Assembly: GCA_036172665.1 (NCBI GenBank)
Contig: CM069870.1
Location: forward strand, 65,968,212-66,032,211
Direction of reading: 5' to 3'
Source of the DNA: Prosopocoilus inquinatus
Lineage: Eukaryota > Arthropoda > Insecta > Coleoptera > Lucanidae
Length of the DNA: 64,000 nucleotides
In this document: one piece after another, positions 14,801-24,800 of the stretch
Position numbering within the stretch: the first letter of the stretch is position 1
How the letters are laid out: every line of letters begins with the position of its first letter
The notes under the pieces: model-generated
What the model saw: only the letters and a program-made list of their open reading frames with translations
What the model was told of the DNA's origin: nothing
Databases searched by the model: none
Program-made: the position numbers and the translations under genes

Positions 14801-15171
14801 GTTGTTAAAGCAGAAGAAGACCGAGAGTGCCCACCTAAAGTAACCGATTGAAAAAAAAATCACTTTCGGCATTAACCGACGTTTTCTTGCAGGTGATCTT
14901 AACCGGTATAATATTCGGTGTGATAGCCGCCATTGTTTTGATGGGCTTGGCAATCTTGCTGTTGTGGAAATTGCTGACGACCATACACGACAGGCGAGAA
15001 TTTGCCAAGTTTGAAAAGGAAAGGATGATGGCCAGGTGGGATGCCGTAAGTAATTCCTCGTGTGTGGGGGGGAACGCTCGACTGATTCACTGATTTTTGC
15101 AGAGCGAGAATCCCATCTACAAACAAGCAACGTCCACGTTCAAGAACCCAACGTATGCTGGAAAGGGTTAA
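2888..15171 (+). CDS. mys: Integrin beta subunit (betaPS type), partial at 5' end
   Basis: Cell-surface adhesion receptor beta chain that pairs with an alpha integrin and links extracellular matrix to actin. Coding exons: 2888 (or 2890)-2967, 3624-3794, 8282-8542, 8895-9017, 9073-9240, 9301-9540, 14071-14358, 14513-14648, 14706-14839, 14893-15045, 15103-15171; all joins keep frame, giving about 606 residues of a roughly 840-residue family. The first visible exon (PYGFKN motif) and the second ([20 protein letters not shown]) are the back half of the beta-I domain. Exons to 9240 carry the hybrid-domain side; 9301-14648 encode the Cys-rich I-EGF repeats (many CxCxxC motifs); 14706-14839 the beta tail; 14893-15045 the transmembrane helix and [12 protein letters not shown] talin-binding start. 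The last exon carries both NPxY motifs (NPIY, NPTY) and the TSTF linker. The N-terminal PSI domain and MIDAS are outside the window. Introns of 4-5 kb hold repeats. Confidence 0.96.
3795..4106 (+). repeat. Dispersed repeat copy ending in TATAGGCAACC hairpin
   Basis: Starts directly after the donor of the 3624-3794 integrin exon. It shares with 59525-59912 the order: AGGGTTCCCATTCACCGGGA, TTGAGAAAAGGTTCACAA, GAACTGGAAA, an AT-rich stretch, then the imperfect inverted pair TATAGGCAACC (4051) and GGTTGCCTATA (4087). Partial copies of the GAACTGGAAA part are at 9895-9985 and 11004-11080. No ORF. Confidence 0.75.
4104..5313. mobile_element. Split palindromic MITE with about 1.1 kb insert
   Basis: The left half (4104-4163, CCGGTCTTCTCAT then TTAACCGTTGATTAATTCC) and right half (about 5250-5313, AATTGTAACCATTGGAATAA then TCGGCCCTAA) match the two arms of the intact 121 bp element at 31107-31227. 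The roughly 1.09 kb between them is most simply a later insertion. It contains a degraded copy (4361-4530) of the MITE also seen at 26651-26889, and a palindrome at 4673-4800 (arms around GAATGTTTTTTGCTCT and its inverse). Confidence 0.6.
6345..7265. repeat. Repeated blocks within integrin intron
   Basis: The phrase TTCTCATCTGACTAAGGAGG occurs at about 6663 and 6947, and GTGAGGTTGACGGCTT or ATGAGGTTGACGGCTT at about 6771 and 7249. GTTGGGGCATGCAAAAA near 6448 is the inverse of the unit of the 180 bp tandem array at 38760-39340. So this stretch is an inverted, diverged copy of that dispersed family. No coding exon seen. Confidence 0.6.
7606..7736. mobile_element. Palindromic MITE, family 1 (copy 1)
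   Basis: About 131 bp with inverted arms: GCCCGGTTTCTTCGCTTCC and CAATTTATCTGCCAGGTATT on the left, AACTGGCAGATAAATTTAT and GAAGAAGTCGGACAT on the right. The second copy is at 61768-61900. It is non-coding and lies in an integrin intron. Confidence 0.8.
10430..10570 (+). repeat. Short dispersed repeat with hammerhead-like core, copy D
   Basis: About 140 bp, homologous to 51845-51995 (+) and to the minus-strand copies at 31300-31440 and 31800-32000. The core CTGATGA is at 10481-10487, followed by a 16-base hairpin (10488-10503, loop CAATTA). The conserved GAAA is degraded to AACA. Flanking inverted words are GGATTGC and CATTGCAATC. Confidence 0.55.
11626..11690 (+). repeat. TATAGGCAACC hairpin copy
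   Basis: Imperfect inverted repeat: TAGTATAGACAACCG (11636) against GGTTTGCCTATACTGAGA (11670). Same family as 4034-4106, 13679-13745, 42017-42083, 43585-43610 (half), 59240-59293 and 59844-59910. Confidence 0.7.
12130..12445. repeat. Large foldback at satellite orientation switch
   Basis: Arms of about 100 bp: CGAAATAACAGTAGAACGAATG (in part), ACGTCGACTATCCTCCG and ACAAAAGACCGACAGTTAAC on the left are repeated inverted on the right (GTCGGTCTTTTGTTGTTCG, CGGAGAATAGTCGACGTTC, CTACTGTTATTTCGATGTTG). Sequence left of it is purine-rich and right of it pyrimidine-rich, so it marks a head-to-head junction of the satellite-like family. Confidence 0.75.
12720..13560. repeat. T-rich tandem repeat, period about 245 bp
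   Basis: Anchor word TTTTTAATTGTCAGTT recurs near 12868, 13113 and 13362, and ACCAATCGTC or ACCGATCGTC near 12943, 13193 and 13434, giving three to four monomers of about 240-250 bp. Open frames here are low-complexity Phe/Leu runs and are not genes. The monomer contains CGTCTTTTGTTT, also found in the blocks at 35760-36800 and 52580-54090. Confidence 0.8.
13679..13745 (+). repeat. TATAGGCAACC hairpin copy
   Basis: GTGTAGGCAACCATACACG pairs with CGGCTTGCCTATACTAAGAC in this AT-rich intron; followed by the family's usual AAATATCTAATTTAA tail. A microsatellite of ATT units follows at about 14003-14022. Confidence 0.7.
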
Positions 15172-18057
15172 GTTAACTACCGTCTGTGTTTCATTAAGAA
15201 GAATCAATCTCTAATAGCCCATATGATCTGAGTTTTAATTACGTTGATTTTACTTCACATGAGAAGTATTTTAATCAAAAATTTATATACTCCTTACATT
15301 TTAATTGATATTATATTTCGGATATTAATTATTGCTGGAATCTCCAAGCTGATATTTTATTGCAACATTATTTTTAATTCACATGAGAAATATTTCAAAC
15401 AGAAATTTATATACTTCGTACGTTTTGACTGATATTATCTTTCAGATGTTAATTTTATTGTAAAATATTTTTTAACTACAACTCAAGATAATTATTGTAA
15501 TTTTTAAATGGGGAGAAATGATCTGATAATTCCTACATTGTAATTAATGTTACAGAAAAGAAATCTCTAATGATCATTATTTAATTTAAAAAAAATACTC
15601 TCAATTTCAAATTCTACAAGCAAATATTCTTCAGTTTTTAAGTGACCTAACATTAACGGCTTTATATTTATATTTAATTTAAATTATTAACTTTCGTATA
15701 CATACAATAAATGCAAATGGATCTCCAACTTTTATGAACGTGGGCATATATCTGAGATACTTTATTTATTAAAACCAAAGTTTTGTACTGCCTGTAAAGT
15801 ACCATTTTGTACTTTCTACTAAAATATTTGCTTCTTACTAGAGCGAAATAATTGCAAGAAACAGATTCTGCCAAGACAGAGACCAATGTGCTTTCTACGA
15901 TTACAAGACTAATCTGCATCGTAAAAAAAGATGAAGTTCAAACTGGGAATTATGTAATATACAGGGACCACTGTGTTGTACTGAATCCACTGGTGCAGAT
16001 TAGGTTTGAGACGATTTACAAAAAAAAAAAAACTAATCTTATAAAGACTAAATAAAATCTAAGTGCATTATTTTTTAAAACGATTTTAAGCGGAAAAAAA
16101 ACTACGTGCCTAATTTAACTTACTATAATATGCCATATAATTTTTTTATGTAGATTGTGTATATGATTATTATATTTCCTTATTGTATTGTAGAAAAATT
16201 AGAGGTAGAAAGTAAGTGCATTTCATTAATTTCTTCAATGTGCCTTACATAGAATAGTAAGTACTTAACATAATCGTAGACTTCTTCTAAACTACAGCAA
16301 AGCTGTTAATAAATACCTAATTAAATGAAATTGATTCTAAAAACGGGTTTTATCTTGAGCAGGCGTGTTATTTTAATTTATGTAACAGTTTTAGTTTTGA
16401 GATGACTAATTTCTAATTCATGTTTTGGGTCTGTTCATCGGCAGCTTGGTTTATCACGGCCTGTGATGCAGAAACCTAAAAAACAAAATACTTTGTCAAT
16501 TTGTTGTCATAATCATTGTAAATTTGCATCGCCATGTTGTTTACTAAAGTCGTAGCCTATTTATCATCGTATTTTTTATGATTATTTTAACAGACTGTAA
16601 TAAATTATTGTTTTAACAACTCGTATTTATTTATTTCATTCCCCCTGTCTTACATGTTTCTGTAATTGATCATTTCATTTAAATATTTTTAAGTTCAGGA
16701 GCACGATTAATCAATCATTGAAGAGAAATATTCATTGTTTTATTGAATTTCGGATAAGAGTATTAATTCTGAATAAAAAAATGTTTACAAAATTGCAGGT
16801 TTTTTTTTTAATTACTTTAATGTGTGAGAAATTCGTTGTCATTTTCCAGAAAAATTTTTTTGAATTCATGAATATTTACCTATTTGGAACGTAGATGTCG
16901 CTTAAGTCATTCAAACCTGCAAAAAAATCAGAAACAAAAAAGAAGCGAAAGGAACAGCAAGTGAACAAAAAAACCTAGGCGCCAATTTTTTCTAAAATCG
17001 AAAACAAAAAATTGCCGATTTCAGATATCAAATCAAAATTAAAAAAACAAAACAGAAATAAGAGGGAAGTGAAAGGAACAGCATGCGAACAATAAAAAAG
17101 AGAAAAGAAAATCGACAACACCAAGATGAACAAAAGACAACAATACAGTAAAAACACGTTAGAAACGAAATACAGTGCGCAAGACAAAAGAAGACCACAA
17201 CTGATACACAAAAGTCAATTCTATAAGAAACGAAAAAGAAACACGTACGAAAGCATAAAGAAAACAAAAAACAAAAGAAGATTGAAGAGTAAGATAAGAA
17301 TATTTAGTGTACGATTTCAGGAAACTTAAGTAACGAGTTTTGTTTTATTTGACATGTAAATGTAAATGTATATTTGCTTTGTTTGACGTATGTAAGTACT
17401 CTGTACATTAACATTAATAAATTTTATTATTATTGTTAAAAATTTAGTGTAAATTTAGACAGTTGGCCACTTGTATGTGAGTAAAAAAAAAATGGAAATC
17501 GACGGAAATTTTTTTGCAAATAAATACAGTCTCATACGAAACAAAAGAGAACTGCAAGAAGGAATCAATAAAATTCGGAAAGTCAATTTGATTAAAAAGA
17601 AGAGAAATGCGAAAAACAAAAGAAAAAATAAAAGACGAAAGAATAAACAAAAAAGAAATTAATGAAAAACCGACAATTATCCGCCCGAGAACTTTTGCAA
17701 GTCAAGAAACTGGCAGGAAACAAAAGGGCAGAATAAAACAAGCGAACATCAATTCCGTCAAACAAAACAGAAAGAACAAATATGAAATGAATAAAAAAAA
17801 AAACAAAAGAAAACGATGCTCGAATTATTCTCGTCATACAATACCTAAATTAAAATAGCGTCATTATTGATCGCATGGTATATATTTTCTTTGTCGTTAA
17901 ATGAAGACGACAAAAGTAGTCCAAATTAGACACCAGACGTCAAATAACGTTTTTAAACGTCAAATATGTCTAAAATGTACATTTGACTCCACCTGTGGCA
18001 CAGCCTTCACTGCACTTCGTTCCTCACCGCTGCCCCACCAAAGATGGTTACATGATT
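15172..18057. other. Integrin 3' flank and intergenic A-rich block
   Basis: Holds the integrin 3' UTR (possible AATAAA at about 15706, TACAATAAATGC). Bases 16920-17860 are a purine-rich block homologous in detail to 43110-43540: both share TTTTTGCAAATAAATACA, AGTCAAGAAACTGGCA and CGTCATTATTGATCGCATGG or close variants. On the minus strand, 16409-16475 reads as a possible last exon (TTTTTTAG acceptor, about 20 codons then TAG), but no partner exon was found. Confidence 0.5.
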
Positions 18058-18060
18058 CAG

Positions 18061-18180
18061 CGCGTTCAGGGTCACTCAGCGGCTGAGTTGGTTACTCAAC
18101 AGTGGCTTGTGATTGACTATTACCTTCATGTGAGCCAATCACAGTCGATTGTTGAGTAAGCAACTCAGCCGCTGAACGCG
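18061..18180. mobile_element. Palindromic MITE, family 2 (copy 1)
   Basis: 120 bp near-palindrome with arms CGCGTTCAGGGTCACTCAGC / GAGTTGGTTACTCAAC and GTTGAGTAAGCAACTC / GCCGCTGAACGCG, and an inner TTCATGTGAGCCAATCAC. A close copy is at 54315-54430, with a diverged, longer relative at 49097-49293. Confidence 0.85.
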
Positions 18181-18487
18181 CCCATTGTCTAAGAATTTGG
18201 AACATCAGGAACCCGCTCAGGAATAAAAAAAGAGCGCACTCTGGGTTCTCTTTCGCTCTCATGTAAGAGATTTGCCCCATTTTGCTTTTCATTTTAAACG
18301 CCCGAATCACATTCCCGGTAAAATTTCTGAACGCGCCCAAAATATACTCTTCTAACATATTTTTTTTATATGATGAAGTAATGATGAAGTATTTATTGAC
18401 CCAAAATACAGGTTACAGGTATAAATTAAATAAATTAAATTTCTTAACTTAAGGTCAATGGGAGCTGAATCAGTTGTTTCAAGAAAC

Positions 18488-18602
18488 TTACTGTTCTACC
18501 TTCAGCACCCTTTGATAAATAATTTCATACCAAACGCAAAATAATCCGGCGCACATACATAGAATGTATATGCCAGACCATCCCGCGCCAGATGCTAAGT
18601 TA
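18488..18602 (-). other. Possible orphan terminal exon, minus strand
   Basis: Minus strand: acceptor AACTTAG, then about 35 codons with one hydrophobic segment (GIYILCMCAGLFCVWYEII), stop at 18488, and an AATAAA about 95 bases downstream (TTTATT at 18392-18397 on +). The composition is richer in GC than its surroundings. No upstream exon was found, so it may equally be LINE 3' sequence. Confidence 0.2.
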
Positions 18603-18776
18603 AACATGTTATGTGCATGTGTGCGTACGATTAGAATGAAAATATGCATATAACAAAAATACAATCTGACAAAATGAAAATTAGCAAACAACAATTTGAC
18701 AAAATATAGAGAAAAAAAAACAAAAAGAAAAAATGAAGCGAAAATAAATTTAATGTTTTGAAGTCTGACGTGGCAG

Positions 18777-20588
18777 TTAGGAATTATTTATTAAATGATT
18801 ACGAAACTGTTTTTTGAAAGTCATTACTGAATAAGACCTGTAGGAATTTGGAATGTTATTATAAAACTTCACTATATTAAATGAAAACGACCTCTGGAAA
18901 ATAGCAGTGCGGTGAACAGGAGGTGTTAATAAACCTTTACTTCTAATATTAATTCTGTGAACGTCCGTTCTAAAAGAAATTCGTTCGAACAGATACTGCG
19001 GCGCCTTATTGCAGATAATTTTATAAAAGAACACAGCTGAATGTAATTTTCTCCTGTCGGCCATATTTAACCATCTTGCTCGCCCAAAGGTATGCGAGAT
19101 GTGATCTCTGCTTCTGAGCCCAAAAATAAAACGGAGACATGAATTTTGTACACGCTGTAATTTTCTAATATCAAAACTATCTAGACAAGGACCGTAAATC
19201 ATATCGCAGTAATTAAATAACGAAAGAATTAATGAGTCGCAAAGCATTCTACGCATGTGTTGACTTAAAAAATCTTTGCTTCCATATAACATCTTAAGTC
19301 TACCATAAGCAAGTTGTGTTATTTTACTGATATGAGTTTTAAATCTTAAACTCGTGTCGCAATAAAGACCAAGGTTTTTAGCACAATTTACTAATTTCAA
19401 AGCAGTATTATTTATTTTAATATTAATTTGGTGCAACGCGGAGAGTCGAGTTTTGTTCCTTCCAAACACAAGGACGTGCGATTTATTAGGATTAATAGAA
19501 AGACAGTGATCAGAAGCAACAGCTTGTACTATCTGCAAGTCTGAATTAACATCTGTAACACCCTTAGCAGTGTCTGACGCCTCGAAGCAGTTATATAGTT
19601 GTGTATCGTCTGCATAAAGATGGCATTTGCAGAACTGAATACGATTAAATATGAAGCTGGTATAAATACAGAATAGTAAGGGACCTAGGATGCTACCCTG
19701 TGCAACCCCTTTGCAGAGTGGCAAGGTGTCAGATACATTGTTGTTATAAATTACTTTTTGATATCTATTTGAAAGATAATTGTTAAAAAACGAAATAGTG
19801 CTGTTACTAAAGCCAATATAATGAAGAATAGATAATAATAAACCGTGATTGATAGTATCAAAGGCTTTGGAAAAGTCCAATAGAACAAGCACACATAATT
19901 TATTGTCATCGATTGCTTTAAATATATCATCAAATATTAACGACAAAGCCGTTGAACAACTAAAACCGGAGCGAAAACCCGATTGGAAAGAAGGTAATAA
20001 ATTAAAGGTATTTAAATGAGATCGTATTTGCTTCGCGACACTCTTTTCTAGCAGTTTAGAAATAACTGGTAATATACTGATAGGTCTAAGTTCACTGTAT
20101 CCCAAAGGCTTATTAGTCTTTGGAAGGGGAATAACCATTGCTTCTTTCCAACATTTTGGATAAACAGAATTACGCAAACAAAAATTTATAATGTAAGTAA
20201 TATATGGAATAATAAAGGGACAGCACAAACGTAACATGCGAATGCTAATTTTATCGGATCCACAAGAGTTAGATTTGACGGCGTTAAGAAATGTGGATAC
20301 CTCATCTTCAGAAACAGAAGTAAATGTAAATAATTCGGAAAACGCCACGTGTGTATTACTGTTGTAAAATAATTGTAATTCAGCATTAGGGACTAGAGTG
20401 CTGGCAATGTTTACAAAATGTTTATTTATGGCATTAACATCAGAAAGATTATGTGGTAGCTGTGAATTTAAAGTTTTGTTATGTAAGCTTAATTTACCAA
20501 GATCTTGCCAAAATTTAGCCGGAGTATTGTTGCTTAAGCTGTATTGTAGAAATGCTTTCTTTTCTCTACGAATAGCAGCGGTTGTATA
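18777..20588 (-). CDS. Reverse transcriptase ORF of LINE (partial, N-terminus missing)
   Basis: The frame is open for 604 codons with the stop at 18777-18779; the first Met-led part starts at 20348 but the homologous reading continues in frame to 20588, so no true start is present. Motifs in order: LRPISILPVISKLLEK, GFRSGFSCSTAL, LLDFSKAFDTINH, GVAQGSILGPLLF, and the catalytic YADDTQLY. After this comes a C-terminal stretch of about 250 residues typical of Jockey/CR1/L2-like elements (clade not settled). The catalytic Asp pair is intact and there is no internal stop, which suggests a fairly young copy, though without an endonuclease it cannot be autonomous. It copies element RNA into DNA at a nicked target. 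Confidence 0.93.
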   Translation of the reverse strand, partial: YTTAAIRREKKAFLQYSLSNNTPAKFWQDLGKLSLHNKTLNSQLPHNLSDVNAINKHFVNIASTLVPNAELQLFYNSNTHVAFSELFTFTSVSEDEVSTFLNAVKSNSCGSDKISIRMLRLCCPFIIPYITYIINFCLRNSVYPKCWKEAMVIPLPKTNKPLGYSELRPISILPVISKLLEKSVAKQIRSHLNTFNLLPSFQSGFRSGFSCSTALSLIFDDIFKAIDDNKLCVLVLLDFSKAFDTINHGLLLSILHYIGFSNSTISFFNNYLSNRYQKVIYNNNVSDTLPLCKGVAQGSILGPLLFCIYTSFIFNRIQFCKCHLYADDTQLYNCFEASDTAKGVTDVNSDLQIVQAVASDHCLSINPNKSHVLVFGRNKTRLSALHQINIKINNTALKLVNCAKNLGLYCDTSLRFKTHISKITQLAYGRLKMLYGSKDFLSQHMRRMLCDSLILSLFNYCDMIYGPCLDSFDIRKLQRVQNSCLRFIFGLRSRDHISHTFGRARWLNMADRRKLHSAVFFYKIICNKAPQYLFERISFRTDVHRINIRSKGLLTPPVHRTAIFQRSFSFNIVKFYNNIPNSYRSYSVMTFKKQFRNHLINNS

Positions 20589-21859
20589 TCACTTGTAAAA
20601 GGTTATTATACGAGAAAAATTATTTATTTATCTGGCTTCATTGCCTTGCAATACTAATAAACACATCAATAATCGAATAATTCAATAATTAGTGCTACAA
20701 ATCCGGAATCTTTTTCAGCGAAATGTAAGAGAAAAGTGGACAAAAGTCGAGCAAGCTTGCAACTTGCAGATTGTAATACTAAAGCAATATTGCGGAATGA
20801 TTTGAATTTTAAAAACGTTACACATTACAAAAAATAAACTTACTTACATACAACCCAGGTTACAACCGCTGCGTTTCATGGTAGACGGTAGGTGACGCCC
20901 GCATCGTCTGTTTAAAAGGTTATTCATAAAGTGTTATTTAAAGTTCATTTATTCATTCACATAATTAAGCTGCAACGTGAAATAAACAAATCAATAGGTA
21001 TTTAATGCTGTAATTCTCGAACGGTGCTATATTTGCTTTTCTAGGAATGCTTTAGACTGGATATGTAGATGTCGCCCTCATCGATGATTCAAAATTTTTT
21101 TGAACGTCGGCGTCGCATCGTTTATAAGATGACTTTAATTATGCTTTACAAGAGCCTTTCCAATACTATTCATTCAGTTTCAATGACTTAATTAAATTAA
21201 TTTCTCAGTGCAAACTAACATGTTCATGGATTCAGTATATTGTTGATTGAAAAAAATGTTTGTTGCAGGTAATGACGTTTTCATGTTTATTTGATTTATT
21301 TTTGCAATGTGACGTTAAAGGAGGAAATAGGCACGACAATTTTAATGATCGACGATAAATTACGGGCACGTGCCAATGCCAGATTGTTAATTAGTGCGAA
21401 AAACTTTTGGGTATCGCCGAAATCGAGGCGCGCGCGCACCTAACCTAAACGCAAACTCATCCGCCTGCGGATTTCCCTCATTTTCACCTCTATTGTGTCT
21501 AAACCCATCTACGCCACTTTGTCCTTGTAAAATATAAATATAAATATTCATTAACAAGCCCGGTGTCCCGAAACGTAAACACAAACTCAGCAATATCGCG
21601 TGACACGAACTTTGCCGAGTACGCATTTGAAACAACAACTTCGCAAGATCCCGATAGCATTCACGTCATTCGGCCGCAAAATGCGCGTAATTTGTGTTGA
21701 TTTTGAACGAACAGAATCCTGAACGGGGCGAGATCCGAAGTGAGCGAAGAGGGACGGAGGAGTTTTTCGCGCACCTGGAAAAGTTCATGTCGTAAGCGAC
21801 GACGCGTTCGAACAAAACAAAAGGCTGCTGCTTATGGTGGTGAAAACCCGCTCTGAAAA

Positions 21860-24800
21860 ATGGAATACCTGAGACGTGTGGCGCGTGATTTTACGTGGAG
21901 TATTTTCAGGAAGGTGAAACAAGAGCCCGCGCTCGAAGTCAGCAGGGCCGACGCTTATCTGAACGTCGTGTATAAAGTACTCGTGTGGGAAAACCCTGTG
22001 CTGAGTTGGACAACCTTGGGGGCCCTCCACGTTTTGTTTTGGTATGTGTTTTGTTTTCCCTTCAAGCACACTCTATTAATAACCCACCCCCGTGTCATTG
22101 CAGGCTCATTGTTTACTTCCAAATCCGACTCTACGGTATTATTTTCTTGACGATATTAATCGTGTTCCTGACCGATTTGTACTTCGAGCGTGCCGGCCTG
22201 CAAGCTCAAAGAAGCGCCTCCTCGGATGCCCTTAGGGAACTCGCCAGCGTATGCAATGCCGTGCTTTTGTACTTGAAATCTTTGCGGAAAGACAATCCCT
22301 CTTTGGTGAGTACCATTGTGTCATCACAGGAGTGTTACACAAGTTGATTGCTATGGCTTGCGAGTAATTGCTTCAACAGATGATGCAAGAAAAAAATTGT
22401 ATGTCAGTGACGTTGTAATGTGTTTTTCCTAAAGTCAATTAATGTTTTGCATTTTGCAATATTTTTATCTTGGTTCCCCATAAATGTTACTTCTCGCCTT
22501 TTAATCAGAGGAAGCTGATACTTTTATCTCTCACACGTGTGTGATTGTTACATACTTTCATACTTTGAAGCTATCCCAACTCTATTTTGCCTTTCTTTTA
22601 TTTATTAACGGATTTTTTTTGTAAAGTAATGTTTTTTTATTTAGTTTATTTTCGTTTTACTTTGTTAAATGGTATGGAGTTAATTACTTTCATTACTGAT
22701 AATTTAATTGTTTCATATTCGATTATCGTTGTTGAGTGAATTTAATTAGATCCATGAGGTTGACCTTCTAAACGGTATTATTTATTCATTCGCTGATATT
22801 CTGTTTTTGCATTTTTAATTTCCACTTGTTGAAATGTTTGCTGCTCATGAAAATGTGAGCCTTTTCATTTCAAGCCTCATTGAAATATTATTGTTAAGGT
22901 TTTAGTATAAAAAAAAATAGTTTTCAGTTTATTTATGGTTGTGAATGCAAAGGTAAAAATAGTTTTCTTTTTTCTAAATTTTCTTATCTAAATTGAAATA
23001 ACTAACTTTTCTAATTTTCATATCTACATAAATGCATAATTACTTAAGCAGTACGTTCTCTTCTACAGCGTGAACAAAAATGACTGATATGTGTATGAAC
23101 TTGAGCCTTGAGCTTAGTTAACTTTTACATGACCCGTCCTCCATTTAAAAATATTCATTTTCGTTTATTCATTTGGCGATAAGTGAAAAAGAAGTGATTG
23201 AGTTTCTCCTTTCTCATCCACTACTGATCAAATTGGTTTTACAATCAGTAATCAGTTTGATGTGATGTATTGATGTTATACATATTGTGAGGTTATGTTC
23301 ATTTATTTTCAAAATATTATTTCTTTAAGAAACTTTCTATTTCCTTTACAATCGGTTCGCTTTAAGACCAAATCAATTTGATTTTAGATGAAATGAAATT
23401 ACTTTATGTATATTCGCGGCAATAAACAACCGACAGGTGGCGCTTTTAATAAGGAAAACAAACAGCTGTCATTAATAATTATTCAGTTTCACTTGTTACA
23501 GTTGCTTTCTGTTAGTTTTATTATTGTGTGTACTGTGTACATTATGCTAAAAATATGAAAGCGTCACAAAACTAACAAACAAACATTTCAATTTAATGTT
23601 TATTTTTAGGTTAACCAAAATGTCCTTCCAACCTTTTCCTTATTATTGGTACCTTCACAAAACATTCGCTACATATCAGCCACTTTCAGATTTTCTTGAA
23701 TAAGTTAACTAAGCTGCAACTTCACACATGTCAGTCATTTTTGCTTACATACGTATGCACCCTTATGCTGTTTATGCCATTTACGTTAAACATAACGTGA
23801 TGTTATCGACGAGTTTATGTTCAAATTCCTACTTCAAAAAAGATAACGTCCTTATGCTGTATCCATTTAAGTTAAATATAACATGACGTTATCGACGAGT
23901 TTATGTGCAAATTCCCATTTCAAAAAAAGATAACAGCACGTTATGTTTAACGTAAATGGATACAGCATACGCGCGATTATGTTGTAAAAATTCTGAGCAG
24001 GGATGTCCAACCTTTTTTAAACATCAGTTGATTTAGAAGAAATGAAACTTTCCATTGCATCTCCTCCCTTCGAAATTAATTGCTACTGCAATTCTAAAAT
24101 AATATTTGAACAGAATTTAAAATTTTTTAGATAAAGGAATTTTCAAAAAAGATTTAGTCTAGCAAAGTTGACCTTCATTTTTGGCAAAAACAAACAGGAT
24201 ATAACGTATAATTAATTTAAATAGGATAGTACAACACAGATCTTGTTCAATCGACTCCGAATTGATGGCAAATACGTACATAGTCCAGGGACCCTTAAAG
24301 GACTCTTAAAGATTCATCGATCCAGTGCTGTCATGAAAAGTTTGAACATTTAGCTTAAATAGTCACTAAAATGTCACTGGAGACGGATTAAATCACTAAA
24401 AATGTCACTAGAAACAAGTGGCACAGGTGCCGAAAATTCAAACTGACTTTATACCAGATGAATCAATGGAATTTATAATTAGAGGAGGCTGTGATTGGTG
24501 TTATTTTACGCTGTGTGGTTGGATACAACGAGAAATAAATAACAAGTTGACAGTTGTCATATTTGAGGTTATGCTCGTGCTTTATATAATCTCTATTTTG
24601 TTTTTTTTTTTATTTTGTAAGGATGCTGGTTTAAACCTTTTTTTTTAAATATTAGGGACAGTTCCTCAAGACAAATCCGTTTATTATCAATCATTTAAGA
24701 AAATAAATGTCATAATTTTTGACACTTAAAATTTTTAATTGCAAACTGTAATCCTGTGTTGCCAACTTTTTGGAAAATATCACAGCCTGCTCTAATCGTA

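Larger units (their letters stand above)
18365..20595 (-). mobile_element. 5'-truncated non-LTR (LINE) retrotransposon
   Basis: Minus-strand element between the integrin and RETREG genes. The 5' limit is put at about 20595, where the reverse-transcriptase frame meets a stop and similarity ends, so the endonuclease region is missing, as expected for target-primed insertion that stops early. The 3' limit is less certain: sequence after the ORF stop (18777) is AT-rich, and a TGATGAAGTA repeat with TTTATTGACC sits at 18372-18402. Confidence 0.8.

Noticed and set aside
15852..16055. Possible small gene downstream of integrin
   Set aside because: Frames on both strands are open and neither matches a family; no convincing acceptor or polyA pattern. 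Probably chance or an old remnant.
16409..16475. Possible minus-strand last exon (about 20 codons after TTTTTTAG)
   Set aside because: Too short to recognise and no upstream partner exon; kept only as a remark in the intergenic entry.
20398..20598. Plus-strand ORF near the LINE
   Set aside because: It is the opposite-strand shadow of the in-frame LINE extension (T-A-A-I-R-R-E-K reading).
21387..22069. Minus-strand ORFs over the RETREG 5' end
   Set aside because: Shadows of the CpG-rich 5' flank and of exon 1; no coding features.
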